32,675 bases of DNA from Scytonema sp. RU_4_4 (GCA_012031965.1 JAAUSC010000063.1:1-32675); one strand, 5' to 3'. Shown: positions 13,717-22,524, numbered from the stretch's first letter. Program-made: numbers and translations. The notes: a model not told the origin generated them from the letters alone.

Positions 13717-15129
13717 TTAAATTTTTTGATAATTTCCGATTGCACTGTCTGCTTTACTTTCGCTATCTAGCCTACTATTGAGTAGCCACATACTCGTGCT
13801 AGCTTTGGGTGTCACCAGAGGTACATCGAGTCCCTGTTGTAAACCCATAACTAATAAAGCGAGTGTATCTACAAGTTTGGGGTCAAAGCGATACGATTGT
13901 TGTAGTCTACATTCTTCCAAGGCTTGAGCAAATATCTCCTCGCGACTTAACGGAGACGTTTTTTTCTGATTGATCCGCCACTGGAAATCCGCGACTAATG
14001 CTAGAATTCTCGACTCCAGGGGAATTTCATCCCCTGCTAACCCCGCTGGTTCACCTGTACCATCCCACCACTCAGTTTGATGTGTGATAATTTGTGCGAT
14101 CGCCCGCAGTCGTGGCATAGTTCGCAGAACCTGTGCTCCTGGTACTAGGGGACAAGTCAAGGAACAGCTGGGTGTATCTTCTTGGTAGCGGGTGGAAGTC
14201 CCAGGAGAAAGAACGCTTTCTGCTCTTTGCAGTGGATCTATACGGTGCAGCAAAGCTGCAAGACGGAGACGTTTCATCTGCCATGCAGGAAGATCCAAAA
14301 GTTGCCCTATTGTTTCTGCTAGTGCCACAACTTCTGCTGTTGCCATTGGATTGGTAATATCAGCAGTATCGATAATTTGCGCCATCCGTAAAAATGCTTG
14401 AATTTCGTTGGAAACCAAGTTACCATCCAGGGCTTGGTGGCGAGTCGCTGTAGAGACAGAGATATTGACTTGCCCTGTTTGGAGGTAATCTACTACCCGA
14501 GAAACGACTGCACTTAAATCTTCTGGTGTAGCAAGGCGCGGCTGAATTGCGTCTTTATAAGCAATAAGTTTTTTTGCTAGTTCGCAGTTGTATTGTTCAA
14601 TGTGGGAAATTGCTAATTCTGCTGTTTCTTTGACTAACTCTGGCTCAAATGTCCACAAGCCGTAGAATTTACGCTCTGCATCTGATGCTGGTACTCCAGA
14701 GGAACCGTAATCAGCTTCTGATATCTCTTGACAAATTACCATTGCTGTGTATGCAGGCGACAAGATGATCAAATGCCACTCCTGCGCCACTGGATCTGCT
14801 GGATCTAATGGTACTAGGTTCACATTGGGCAACTGGCTGGTGGGATGTTCAGCAAAACCTGTATCTGGGGAAGCCATGATAGCAATTTCGCAGGATTTCT
14901 TAGCAATATCTGCGTATCTTTCGGCTTCTTGCAAGTACCATTTCCCTTGTTGAAAGGCTGTGATGACAAAAGGTGTGCTGTCGTCAGTTAAAATGTGGTC
15001 TTCCAGAGCATGGCACAGGGAAACTAGGGTATTTTTGTAGTAAACACCGTATTGAATTGGTCTTTTACTATGGCGATGAGCTGTTTCTAGCTTTTGTAAA
15101 ATAGAGCCTTCTAACATGAGTTTAATCAA
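13717..15129 (-). CDS. DICT sensory domain plus degenerate HD-GYP-like domain protein
   Basis: A 470-residue protein. Residues about 1-190 form a DICT domain (KRPIQYGVYYKNTLVSLCHA, then FYGLWTFEPELV), a cyanobacterial sensory module often linked to cyclic-di-GMP enzymes and two-component proteins. Residues about 240-440 resemble an HD-GYP phosphodiesterase. However, the HD pair is H295-R296 (LLHRID), the HH pair is H350-Q351, and GYP is replaced by GEP within WDGTGEPAGLAGDEIP. D381 in ALVADF is kept. Loss of several metal ligands suggests a non-catalytic or altered domain. The likely start is MLEGSILQKLE (15114). It is probably a cytoplasmic signalling protein. It sits 48 nt downstream of the radical SAM gene on the same strand. 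Confidence 0.8.
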   Translation of the reverse strand: MIKLMLEGSILQKLETAHRHSKRPIQYGVYYKNTLVSLCHALEDHILTDDSTPFVITAFQQGKWYLQEAERYADIAKKSCEIAIMASPDTGFAEHPTSQLPNVNLVPLDPADPVAQEWHLIILSPAYTAMVICQEISEADYGSSGVPASDAERKFYGLWTFEPELVKETAELAISHIEQYNCELAKKLIAYKDAIQPRLATPEDLSAVVSRVVDYLQTGQVNISVSTATRHQALDGNLVSNEIQAFLRMAQIIDTADITNPMATAEVVALAETIGQLLDLPAWQMKRLRLAALLHRIDPLQRAESVLSPGTSTRYQEDTPSCSLTCPLVPGAQVLRTMPRLRAIAQIITHQTEWWDGTGEPAGLAGDEIPLESRILALVADFQWRINQKKTSPLSREEIFAQALEECRLQQSYRFDPKLVDTLALLVMGLQQGLDVPLVTPKASTSMWLLNSRLDSESKADSAIGNYQKI

Positions 15130-15177
15130 ATGAACCGCAAAGACGCTAAGGACACCAAGGCAGAGAAAAAGAGTTTA
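15130..15177. repeat. Short gap with a GACGCTAAGGAC-type repeat
   Basis: AACCGCAAAGACGCTAAGG followed by ACACCAAGGCAGAG resembles a short repetitive element with a unit like GACGCAAAGG that I recall from cyanobacterial intergenic DNA. Only two or three decayed units are present. Confidence 0.35.
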
Positions 15178-16745
15178 TCAGACGCTTACGAGTTGTTTTT
15201 CTTTCACCTCAATCGGTGCGGAAAGTGCTTCTTCTAGATCAGCACAACCCACTCTTTCCTCTAAAATTTTCATCACTTCGCGTCCGAAGTCGTTGGGATT
15301 TTGTCGCCATGCTTGTAAGCAGACTTCGCCAAAGAAGGAACCGAGGGGTTCGGGGTTCCAGAGCATTTTCTGAACAGTCCAAGGTGTAATGTTCATTGGA
15401 TCATACCCTGGTTTAAGAATGTTTTCTTTGAAGGCGTATTCTTCAAGGTGGGTATGGGGTTGCAAACCAATGAAGAAAATCGCCGGTTCGACTTTATCCG
15501 CACCGAAGATGCGTTCGAGTTCACGGTGATAGGCGATGGTTTGGCGGATGGTTTCAAGACGTTCGTCAATGACGTTAAATGAGTAATTGACGGAAACTAA
15601 GTCGTTGAATCCAGCGGCTTTTAAATCACGGCAGTTTTGCAAGACTATTCGCAGGTTGTAACCCATCCGCATCTTACGAACAAGTTCTTGAGAACCACTG
15701 GTAATCCCAATTTCAAAGTAGTTCATCCCGGTTTTCGCCATCAACTCACACAACTCTGGTGTGAGGTTGTCAGCTCTGATGTATGCTGCCCAATGAATAT
15801 CTGTCATGCCAGAATCAACGATTTTCTGTAAGAGTTCTACAGCATCACTGATAAATTTTCGCGCTGGGATAAATTGGGCGTCGGTAAACCAGAAGTTGCG
15901 AATACCGCGATCATACAATTGCCGCATCTCAGCAACAACTTCATCCGCAGGGTTGATGCGTACCTGTTTGCCTTCGACGACGGTATAAACGCAATAACAG
16001 CAGTTGTGGGGACAACCACGCTTAGTTTGTACACCTATATAAAAGTCTTGCTCTTGCAGGTAATAGTTAAATTCCGCCCAGATGCTTTCGATATAGTTGT
16101 AGTCGCAAGCTGATTTTTCTAAGGGAGTGGGTTGTTCGTGAATCAGCGATCGCGTGGTTTATCTTCTCCTACCACATAACATCTTTCATCACGAAATTCT
16201 TGTCCGCTTAAAAGTTTTGTCAGCAGGGTTTCGCCTTCTCCGACAGAAACAATCGTTCCCTTGGGTAAGCTTCTACCCACTTGCTCGTAAAAGACACTGA
16301 CAGCACCGCCACCGACAATCACCCGAGCATCGGGATTATAACGTTTAGCGCGTTTAATGCCCCGTTTTACTAACCCCAAATTTCGCCACAACTCACCGTA
16401 GTATCCCGACGCAATCCGCAACAAACCAATAGCCCCCTTTATCTTGAGTAATGGATTGCGCGAGTAGAAAAACTCGAAGGAATACTGCAATGGGTTACCA
16501 CCACGTCCACCTACAGGAGCATAAATTTGAATATCCCGCCACGAATACACCAGCAGTGTGGGCTTGAATTCATCAATACACTCATCTAGGGCAGAGGCGT
16601 AATCTAAAGGTGGTACCGTCCCCAAATCAAAAATCCGCTGTTCAATCTTTGGAAACAGCTTATGGACGTGATCTGCAAGATAAACCACCCCAATCGGAAA
16701 GATGGGGTTACAAGGAAGGCGAACATAGAGAATTCGGTTGTCCAT
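15178..16745 (-). pseudogene. B12-binding radical SAM protein, single frameshift
   Basis: The N-terminal part starts MDNRILYVRLPCNPIFPIG and contains a cobalamin-binding-like Rossmann region (RVIVGGGAVSVFYEQVGR, IVSVGEGETLLTKLL). It runs to KPRDR and a stop just after 16146. The other frame continues LIHEQPTPLEKSACDYNYIE, then TKRGCPHNCCYCVYTVVEGK with the CxxxCxxC cluster motif, and FWFTDAQFIPARKFI to the stop at 15178. Adding one C after GCGATCGC (between 16146 and 16147) joins them as PRDRLIHEQP, giving about 523 residues. The substrate is unknown. The ATG at 16745 fits the domain start better than the one at 16796. The frame is otherwise intact, so a recent lesion or sequence error is likely. 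Confidence 0.85.
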
Positions 16746-16796
16746 CACAGTTTTTCTAACTTCTATCTTGCTGTTTTTAATGAAAAGCGATAGCAA

Positions 16797-17307
16797 TAGC
16801 TTTTAAAGAAGTGTTTATTTTGTTTTTTGTCCTATATCTTAATATTACTTGACATTCACACAGATTATTGATTAGTCTATTCTCTTTATTTGAGAAGAGT
16901 GAAAATGGTTAAATGCATATTGCCCTCAGATGTATAGTCTGGTGAGGGGAGATCTGATCAAAATTTTCTCTATATATATAGCTTTACAATAACACTGACT
17001 CGTTTTGCCAAGCTATGATCCACGTACTTTGTTTGTGGTTTAGAAAATGACGAAGGGCACGTGAAGACAATTTTTGTGATTTTTTTGTGATTTTTTTGTG
17101 AACTAGGAACATTATCTTTGTGTGAGCGTAATGTACAATTGCGTAAAAGGCATAGATTTTTACAAATTTTTCATAATACCGCATATCTTAAGGTAGAAAT
17201 AACGTAGAAAATTTCAGTTGGTAGTCGGGATTACAGCAGTCGGGGATCAAGCGATGCTAGGTTGGCTGGTGTAACATAAAATAGTGGCGTAAAGCTCCTC
17301 AGCAGTT
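16797..17307. other. 511-nt AT-rich region between divergent genes
   Basis: No credible gene is seen; the minus-strand frame at 16984-17184 lacks protein-like composition. It includes an 11-nt direct repeat, TTTTTTTGTGA, twice at 17080-17101 with a shorter third copy before it, and the TA stretch CTATATATATAG. It probably holds the promoters of the radical SAM and DUF1830 genes. Confidence 0.4.
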
Positions 17308-17700
17308 ATGGCTCAAATATTAGATCGTTTACCACCTGAGCAATCGGGTAACGTTTTCTGCTGCTACGTGAATGCCACAAGTAAAATACAGGTGGCTCGC
17401 ATCTCGAATATCCCCAACTGGTACTTTGAACGGGTTGTTTTTCCCGGACAAAGGCTAATGTTTGAAGCTCCGAGAGAAGCTCAACTTGAGATTCACACGG
17501 GCATGATGGCAAGTGCAATTTTATCGGATAAAATTCCGTGCGATCGCCTTGCAATCACCGAACATAGCAATTATGAGTTTGACACAAACTCAGAACCAGC
17601 AATGGACTCCATCAATAACAAACCAATTGTGCAAATTAATACAACAACCAGAGATTTTATAAAATCTTTACAAGTCGCTGGTTTAGTATCCATTGATTAA
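17308..17700 (+). CDS. DUF1830 family protein
   Basis: A 130-residue soluble protein. The DUF1830 signature is clear: VFCCYVNATSKIQVARI, then NWYFERVVFPGQRLMFEAP and ILSDKIPCDRLAI. The family is almost confined to cyanobacteria and has no known function. The C-terminal 50 residues (after YEF) are Asn/Thr-rich and look like an extension beyond the domain. ATG at 17308 follows a weak purine-rich stretch (AGCAG). A good rho-independent terminator follows the stop. Confidence 0.85.
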   Translation: MAQILDRLPPEQSGNVFCCYVNATSKIQVARISNIPNWYFERVVFPGQRLMFEAPREAQLEIHTGMMASAILSDKIPCDRLAITEHSNYEFDTNSEPAMDSINNKPIVQINTTTRDFIKSLQVAGLVSID

Positions 17701-17722
17701 AAAAACAAATTTTGCTAAATCC

Positions 17723-17755
17723 GAGGGTTGCTGAACTCAGCAATCCTCTTTTGTT
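17723..17755 (+). terminator. Rho-independent terminator of the DUF1830 gene
   Basis: GAGGGTTGCTGA (17723-17734) pairs with TCAGCAATCCTC (17737-17748), including one G-U pair, and is followed by TTTTGTTT. It lies 23 nt past the stop. Confidence 0.85.
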
Positions 17756-17800
17756 TGGGGATATCCTCATCACCTCCATCACTCCACTTTCCCATTTACA

Positions 17801-18247
17801 ATGTCTACTATGAACCTACCTTCCTTTCTTTGGCTGTGGAGAATAGCAGCATGGTCGATGGGTTTATCGCTACTAGCTTATTTGCTGTTAGCGATAACGG
17901 GTGTTTGGATATTTCGTGCCAGAAGACTAGAACAACAAAGCCCTAGCTGGCTGCATTCCTTTCACTATATGATTGGCAGTTGCATGGTCAGTCTGGTGCT
18001 GCTTTTGTTACTGATTGGCATTATTGGCACTTTGGGTCACTTTGGTTCCTTAGGTCACTCACCACACCTAATTGCTGGTTTGACAGCAGTCGTACTGGTT
18101 TTGCTGTCTGTTGGAAGTGCATTACTTATTCATCCTAGACGACCTTGGGTAAGACGTATCCACATCAGTGCTAATATTGTCCTGTTTTTTGGCTTTGTTT
18201 GGGTATCGTTAACAGGCTGGAGTGTGGTACAAAAGTATCTACCATAA
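17801..18247 (+). CDS. DUF4079-like four-helix membrane protein
   Basis: A 148-residue protein with four hydrophobic helices. It has histidines in membrane positions (SFHYMIGSCM, then RRIHISANIVLFF) and the pattern of the DUF4079 or ferric-reductase-like membrane family of cyanobacteria, where His pairs may bind haem. Haem binding is inference. The start at 17801 or the ATG at 17810 (MNLPSFLWLW) is possible. The next gene begins 10 nt after the stop, which suggests co-transcription. Confidence 0.7.
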   Translation: MSTMNLPSFLWLWRIAAWSMGLSLLAYLLLAITGVWIFRARRLEQQSPSWLHSFHYMIGSCMVSLVLLLLLIGIIGTLGHFGSLGHSPHLIAGLTAVVLVLLSVGSALLIHPRRPWVRRIHISANIVLFFGFVWVSLTGWSVVQKYLP

Positions 18248-18257
18248 CCAGTAACAA

Positions 18258-19214
18258 ATGACACGACAGCCTCACGATCAGTTTGCCAAGCAATATCTCG
18301 AAGAATTACTCTCACCTTTGGGAAAAGTTGAAGTCAGTCGCGAAGTCACTGATGAAGTTCGACAAATAGATATTTTATTTTTCCCCGCACCGTCGCCCTA
18401 CGCTGACCCGCAATCTCTGGGGTTACTTGGTAGAATTGCGACAAGTACTTCGTTATTGGAACCTTTTCGTAATCAACCCAGTAAAACAGAGGTACGCAAT
18501 TGTATCCTTAAACTCTTTTCTTTTCATGGAGAATTGCAGCGCAAAGCAAGGCGAGAGAATTCTTCTTTACAAGAAGATGATTTACCCCACTTATGGATTT
18601 TGGCAACTTCTGCTTCGGAAAATTTACTAGATGATTTTGGCGCTAAATTAGATTTAGAGAGTTGGCTACCTGGTGTTTACTTTCTAGCTAAAGCTTTGAG
18701 AACAGCTGTAGTCGCAATTAACCAGTTACCTCTGACACAGGAAACTCTTTTATTGAGGATTTTAGGCAAGGGAGAAACCCAGCGCCAAGCCGTTAGTGAA
18801 TTACTTGTACTTCCTAGAAATAACCCTTTACGTCAGAACGTCCAACAACTGCTTACGAGTTGGCGTATCACTGTAATTAATCAGGGAAATTTAACTGAAG
18901 ATGACCAGGAGTTGATTATGAACTTGTCACAAGCGTATTTGGAATGGCGCGAAGCTACATTTCAAGAGGGACAACAAGAAGGAAGACAAGAAGGAAGACA
19001 AGAAGGAAGACAAGAAGGAAGACAAGAAGGACGACAAGAAGGACAACGCCTAGTTGTAGAAAATTTGCTCAGAGTCCGGTTTGGAACTCTGGATGCAGAA
19101 CTGTTGGGAGTGGTTGAAGCATTAATACAGTTATCACCAGAAGAGTATAGCCGCTTGTTGCTGGAATTCTCCCGAGAAGAGTTGTTAGCTAGGTTTGGAT
19201 CTAGCAACTCTTGA
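18258..19214 (+). CDS. Rpn-family/DUF4351 PD-(D/E)XK nuclease-like protein
   Basis: A 318-residue protein. The N-terminal part MTRQPHDQFAKQYLEELLSP and DEVRQIDILFFPAP resemble the cyanobacterial branch of Rpn/PDDEXK proteins, where the Asp of RQIDILF would be a catalytic residue. A low-complexity linker of seven QEG(R/Q) units (residues about 236-263) leads to a C-terminal DUF4351 domain (NLLRVRFGTLDAELLGVVEA, LSPEEYSRLLLEFSREELL). Rpn proteins are DNA nucleases linked to recombination, and recently to phage defence in some bacteria. This member's role is unknown. It starts 10 nt after the DUF4079 gene. Confidence 0.8.
   Translation: MTRQPHDQFAKQYLEELLSPLGKVEVSREVTDEVRQIDILFFPAPSPYADPQSLGLLGRIATSTSLLEPFRNQPSKTEVRNCILKLFSFHGELQRKARRENSSLQEDDLPHLWILATSASENLLDDFGAKLDLESWLPGVYFLAKALRTAVVAINQLPLTQETLLLRILGKGETQRQAVSELLVLPRNNPLRQNVQQLLTSWRITVINQGNLTEDDQELIMNLSQAYLEWREATFQEGQQEGRQEGRQEGRQEGRQEGRQEGQRLVVENLLRVRFGTLDAELLGVVEALIQLSPEEYSRLLLEFSREELLARFGSSNS
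18963..19046 (+). repeat. 12-nt in-frame tandem repeat encoding QEGR/Q
   Basis: Seven 12-nt units, mostly CAAGAAGGAAGA, run from 18963 to 19046. The first unit and the last two vary. They encode QEGQ, five QEGR and QEGQ. Similar linkers are common before DUF4351, and copy number probably varies by slippage. Confidence 0.9.
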
Positions 19215-19241
19215 TAACAAGAGTCGCAAACACTAACAACT

Positions 19242-19736
19242 GTGGCTTCATCATTAACAGTTAGTATTGATTTAAAGTACAACGATCATGATGAAGCCGT
19301 GACAGCAAACTCAACCGATACTTCATCTTCTGTTTTTCGACTATCTCCTTTGATTAGAATCACACTTTTGTGTCTATATGTGGCGCTTACCACGCCATTA
19401 CCTTTTCTGTCTCAGGTCACAGCAGCACCCGTACCACCAGCTTTGTTATGGGTGGGGATTATCATGGGTTTTATTGCCCTGTATGCAGCGTTGAGTGAAC
19501 GCGTCATTGTAGATGAGCAGGGAATTCAAGTCACTTATCCTCAATGGGTACCGCGTTTTTTCCGCAAAGGCTGGTCTTTACCTTGGTCTGAAGTAAAAGA
19601 GTTAAAACCGCGCACAACTGGTCAAGGAGGAATAGTGTACTACTTCTTGACTCAGGAAGGAAAAGCTTATTTACTACCAATGCGTGTGGTTGGATTTGCG
19701 CGTTTGGTGAAACTTGTACAAGAAAAACAGGGATAG
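19242..19736 (+). CDS. Conserved membrane protein of unknown function, 164 residues
   Basis: The GTG start at 19242 opens MASSLTVSIDLKYNDHDEAV. Two hydrophobic helices (about residues 36-60 and 65-85) are followed by a soluble domain. That domain (RVIVDEQGIQVTYPQWVPRF, WSLPWSEVKELKPR, AYLLPMRVVGFARLVKLV) looks like a small beta-rich PH-like fold of the kind seen in bacterial membrane proteins. This similarity is only by eye. No ATG lies in frame before the helices, so GTG is the best start. It follows the Rpn gene by 27 nt. Confidence 0.7.
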   Translation: MASSLTVSIDLKYNDHDEAVTANSTDTSSSVFRLSPLIRITLLCLYVALTTPLPFLSQVTAAPVPPALLWVGIIMGFIALYAALSERVIVDEQGIQVTYPQWVPRFFRKGWSLPWSEVKELKPRTTGQGGIVYYFLTQEGKAYLLPMRVVGFARLVKLVQEKQG

Positions 19737-19771
19737 ATACGACGGATGTCTATCCCTTAGCACAACCATGG

Positions 19772-19864
19772 ATGTATTTAATTTTACTTATTTTGACGCT
19801 ATTTCTGCTATTGGTTGATGGCTGGGCGATCGCCACAGCATTATCACTAGGTAACATAAGTTAG
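19772..19864 (+). CDS. Possible 30-residue single-helix membrane peptide
   Basis: ATG at 19772 opens MYLILLILTLFLLLVDGWAI, followed by ten more residues, a pattern like the tiny membrane subunits of photosynthetic complexes. There is no clear ribosome binding site, and one HIP1-like GCGATCGC lies within it. It may be chance in AT-rich DNA. Confidence 0.3.
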   Translation: MYLILLILTLFLLLVDGWAIATALSLGNIS

Positions 19865-19969
19865 AGTCATCATCCAAAGTAGGCAACCGATGACTCTGGC
19901 TACGCTCAAATTCCCCCGCAGAGTGTTTGGAGTGAGACTCAAAGGACAATTATCACACGAAGGTTTAAT

Positions 19970-20773
19970 TTGGAAACTCAACAAGACACGCAGATGGGGA
20001 AACCTACCCTCAAAGCACAACTGCGCTTAGAACAAATCAGTCTTTTTGGCAGCCTGAAAACTCAGAGTAAGGCTAACCAAGCAGGATATCCAATCTTACA
20101 GGATATTTCCTTTGAGGTCTTTGAGGGAGAACGCGTTGCTATTGTTGGACCATCTGGTGCAGGGAAAACTCATTTATTACGCCTGCTGAACCGTTTGAGT
20201 ACACCCACAAGCGGTAAAATTTATCTGGAGAATCAAGAGTATTCCCAAATTCCTGTATTGCAGCTACGCTCCATAGTGACACTGGTACCCCAAGAATCCA
20301 AGCTATTAGGAATGACAGTGCAACAAGCATTGGCTTATCCGCTGGTTTTGCGCGGTTTCCCCAAACAAACAATTCAGCAACGCGTCAGTCACTGGATAGA
20401 ACAGTTGCAAATTCCAGATGAATGGTTAATGCGGACTGAGGTGCAACTTTCTGCAGGTCAGCGACAGGTGGTGGCGATCGCCCGTGCTTTAGTTATTCAA
20501 CCGAAAATTTTATTGTTAGATGAACCAACTTCTGCCCTAGATGTCAATCAGGCGGAGCATCTGGTGGAAATCTTAAGCCAGTTGGTTCAAAATTATCAAA
20601 CAACAGTTTTTATGGTAAATCACCAGGTAGAGCTAGCTGAGAAGTTTTGCACACGGCTGTTGTGTTTACAGCAAGGTCGCTTACTTATCAATCAACAAGC
20701 GTCTGAAATAAACTGGGTTAACTTAAGAGAAAATTTAACGCAAGCAAAAGCCCAAGATGAATTTGGATTTTGA
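19970..20773 (+). CDS. ABC transporter ATP-binding protein (FetA/YbbL-like)
   Basis: A complete nucleotide-binding subunit, 267 residues. It shows Walker A (GPSGAGKT), Q-loop (VTLVPQESKLLG), signature (LSAGQRQ), Walker B with the D-loop (ILLLDEPTSALD) and the H-loop His (MVNHQ). The short form with 'PVLQLRSIVTLVPQ' resembles FetA/YbbL-type ATPases, but substrate is not fixed by the ATPase. The start is uncertain: TTG 19970, or ATG 19994 (MGKPTLKAQLRLEQISLFG), which would fit better. No permease gene follows, since the next gene is on the other strand. The C-terminal 30 residues lie beyond the core domain. Confidence 0.85.
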   Translation: METQQDTQMGKPTLKAQLRLEQISLFGSLKTQSKANQAGYPILQDISFEVFEGERVAIVGPSGAGKTHLLRLLNRLSTPTSGKIYLENQEYSQIPVLQLRSIVTLVPQESKLLGMTVQQALAYPLVLRGFPKQTIQQRVSHWIEQLQIPDEWLMRTEVQLSAGQRQVVAIARALVIQPKILLLDEPTSALDVNQAEHLVEILSQLVQNYQTTVFMVNHQVELAEKFCTRLLCLQQGRLLINQQASEINWVNLRENLTQAKAQDEFGF

Positions 20774-20813
20774 ATGAGTGAATGGGTGAATTGACTTGTC
20801 CTCTTGTTCTACC

Positions 20814-21581
20814 TCACCGCTGAGTACTCAGCGTAGAACGTTGATTGCTGAATCTCTCTTTAGGTAACTTTGTTGGTGACTGTGGAATATTAGCATTTAA
20901 AATTTCCATGTTAAATCTGTATCCTACATTGCGGATAGTTTGAATTAAACTAGGTTGACGGGGATCTAATTCGACTTTTTTCCGTAATGATAAAACATGA
21001 GTATCAATGGTACGTGGATTATCTATCGCATCAGGCCAAGCACGGCGTAGCAGTTCTGATCGACTTAAAGGGACTCCTCCAGCTTGCGCTAAAACATAGA
21101 GCAAACTGAATTCCTGAGGTGTTAAATCGATAAACTCTCCTTGAAAGCGAACGCGACGCTGTACCAAATCAATTTGCAAGGAACCATAATCCAAATAAGC
21201 TGGTGCAACAGGTGTACGCTTACGACGAATAAGTACTTCAACCCGTGCAAGAAATTCCTGCATACCAAAAGGTTTGCAGAGGTAGTCATCTGCTCCCGCT
21301 TTTAAACCAGCCACAATATCAGCTTCATTATTACGGGCAGATAGCATTAGAATGAGAGGCTGTTGTTGACGATGTAACCAACGGCAGAACTCAATGCCAT
21401 CACCATCAGGTAAGTCAGCATCAAGAATAACTAATGTTGGTTGATGGCTTAAAAACACTTCTCTGGCTTGATAAATACTCGCGGCTTGATGCACCCGATA
21501 GTCCAGTTGTTGCAAGTGCCAGCCAAGCAATGACCTCAGATGGGGATTTCCCTCAACGATTTCAATACAAACCGAACCCAC
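20814..21581 (-). CDS. OmpR/PhoB-type response regulator
   Basis: A 255-residue protein. The receiver (residues 1-120) has the phosphoacceptor Asp54 (LVILDADLPDGDG), Ser81 (MLSAR) and Lys103 (CKPF). The acidic pocket reads VEGNP where most have VEDDP, so one Asp is replaced by Gly. The winged-helix DNA-binding domain (residues about 128-228) carries LTPQEFSLLYVLAQAGG, the recognition helix region RTIDTHVLSLRKKVE and IRNVGYRF. A tail of about 25 Ser/Pro-rich residues follows. The start is GTG (21581). No sensor kinase is adjacent. The altered pocket recalls atypical cyanobacterial regulators such as NblR, but I cannot assign it. Confidence 0.88.
   Translation of the reverse strand: MGSVCIEIVEGNPHLRSLLGWHLQQLDYRVHQAASIYQAREVFLSHQPTLVILDADLPDGDGIEFCRWLHRQQQPLILMLSARNNEADIVAGLKAGADDYLCKPFGMQEFLARVEVLIRRKRTPVAPAYLDYGSLQIDLVQRRVRFQGEFIDLTPQEFSLLYVLAQAGGVPLSRSELLRRAWPDAIDNPRTIDTHVLSLRKKVELDPRQPSLIQTIRNVGYRFNMEILNANIPQSPTKLPKERFSNQRSTLSTQR
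20818..20833. repeat. 16-bp perfect palindrome at the regulator's 3' end
   Basis: CGCTGAGTACTCAGCG overlaps the last codons of the response regulator, between two convergent genes. It may act as a bidirectional stem or be part of a dispersed repeat. Confidence 0.4.
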
Positions 21582-22140
21582 GGTGGCAAGACCCCTTAGC
21601 GTATATGAATTTCAAGGTAACAAAGCCTATGTCTTGGGTTTTGTAATCCTTGTTACCTCAATTGCTATTGGATTCATATTTACTAATAACAATACCGGTA
21701 AGGCGTTTAACTCATGCTTTGCCTAAAGCCAAGTTAGTAATATTCTTAAATTTTTGTTAGACTTTTTAAAAATACTTTTGATTACAAACCCCACTTTCCA
21801 TTGGGTGCTATTTACCGAGAGAGTCTCACTAAATAAGCTAACCTTTACCAAAAAATTTTCCATTTTTGCGGTGAAAGCATATCCAAGATCATGGTACAGA
21901 TTGGTACTCACACCCCCCGAACCAATTAGGTTATTGGTTGAGGCAATTATAACAATAACTTACTTGATAATCATATTCCCACTTTTATGGAATAGGATCG
22001 AGATAGTCTGTAGCTGCTCGATAGATTTTCTTTGGGGGAGATACCGTCACTTTAGTTAATGCCAAACTGAAGTTGAGACTTCCCATTTGATCTCGAATAA
22101 ATTACAATTCTCTATCCCAGATAGTTTTCCAACAGCAGTT
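21582..22140. other. 559-nt region upstream of the response regulator
   Basis: It contains an inverted repeat AGGTAACAA (21615-21623) and TTGTTACCT (21650-21658), flanked by a weaker TATGAAT/ATTCATA pair, 34 nt before the regulator's GTG. This is a plausible operator. The rest (21660-22140) is AT-rich with overlapping spurious frames on both strands and no recognised gene. Confidence 0.4.
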
Positions 22141-22383
22141 ATGCTCCAAGACACACAAACCATCCGCTATTACCAAAGACTCACTGACGCCTTCGTCGAG
22201 TTATGGAATCGCGGTTATCGCATGGATGATATGCGGATGTATTTGGATGGCTATATAGCCGCGCTGCAACACGGTAACGCCATTGAACCTTATCTGATTC
22301 ATCGCTTAGAAGAGGAGGCTAATCGCTACTTGCACGATGTTTCAAACTTCACAATGACGCAACCACAACCGGATTACTATTAA
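22141..22383 (+). CDS. Small conserved cyanobacterial protein (DUF6761-like), 80 residues
   Basis: From ATG 22141 the product starts MLQDTQTIRYYQRLTDAFVE and continues through YRMDDMRMYLDGYIAALQHG and YLIHRLEEEANRYL. It is a compact helical, soluble protein of a family I recall only from cyanobacteria (DUF6761, from memory). Upstream in-frame starts (22087) would add 18 residues that do not look conserved. Function is unknown. It is transcribed alone toward the glutaredoxin gene, with an inverted repeat at 22525-22564 between them. Confidence 0.7.
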   Translation: MLQDTQTIRYYQRLTDAFVELWNRGYRMDDMRMYLDGYIAALQHGNAIEPYLIHRLEEEANRYLHDVSNFTMTQPQPDYY

Positions 22384-22524
22384 TATCTTACCTTTGTTAT
22401 CAATAGTACCCGTACGTCAACGCAGATAATTATATCATAACCCAATTATCTGCATGGCAATCGTAAGAACTTTTGGACATATTTCTTTACAATCACAGCA
22501 AAACAGTCCTAAGTAAAGAGTTGT

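Noticed and set aside
19970-21581. ABC ATPase and response regulator as one signalling/transport unit
   Set aside because: The genes are convergent with separate 3' ends, so co-regulation is not indicated by the layout.
21754-22059. 101-residue plus-strand frame upstream of the DUF6761-like gene
   Set aside because: AT-rich, overlapped by other random frames, with no protein-like composition or start signal.
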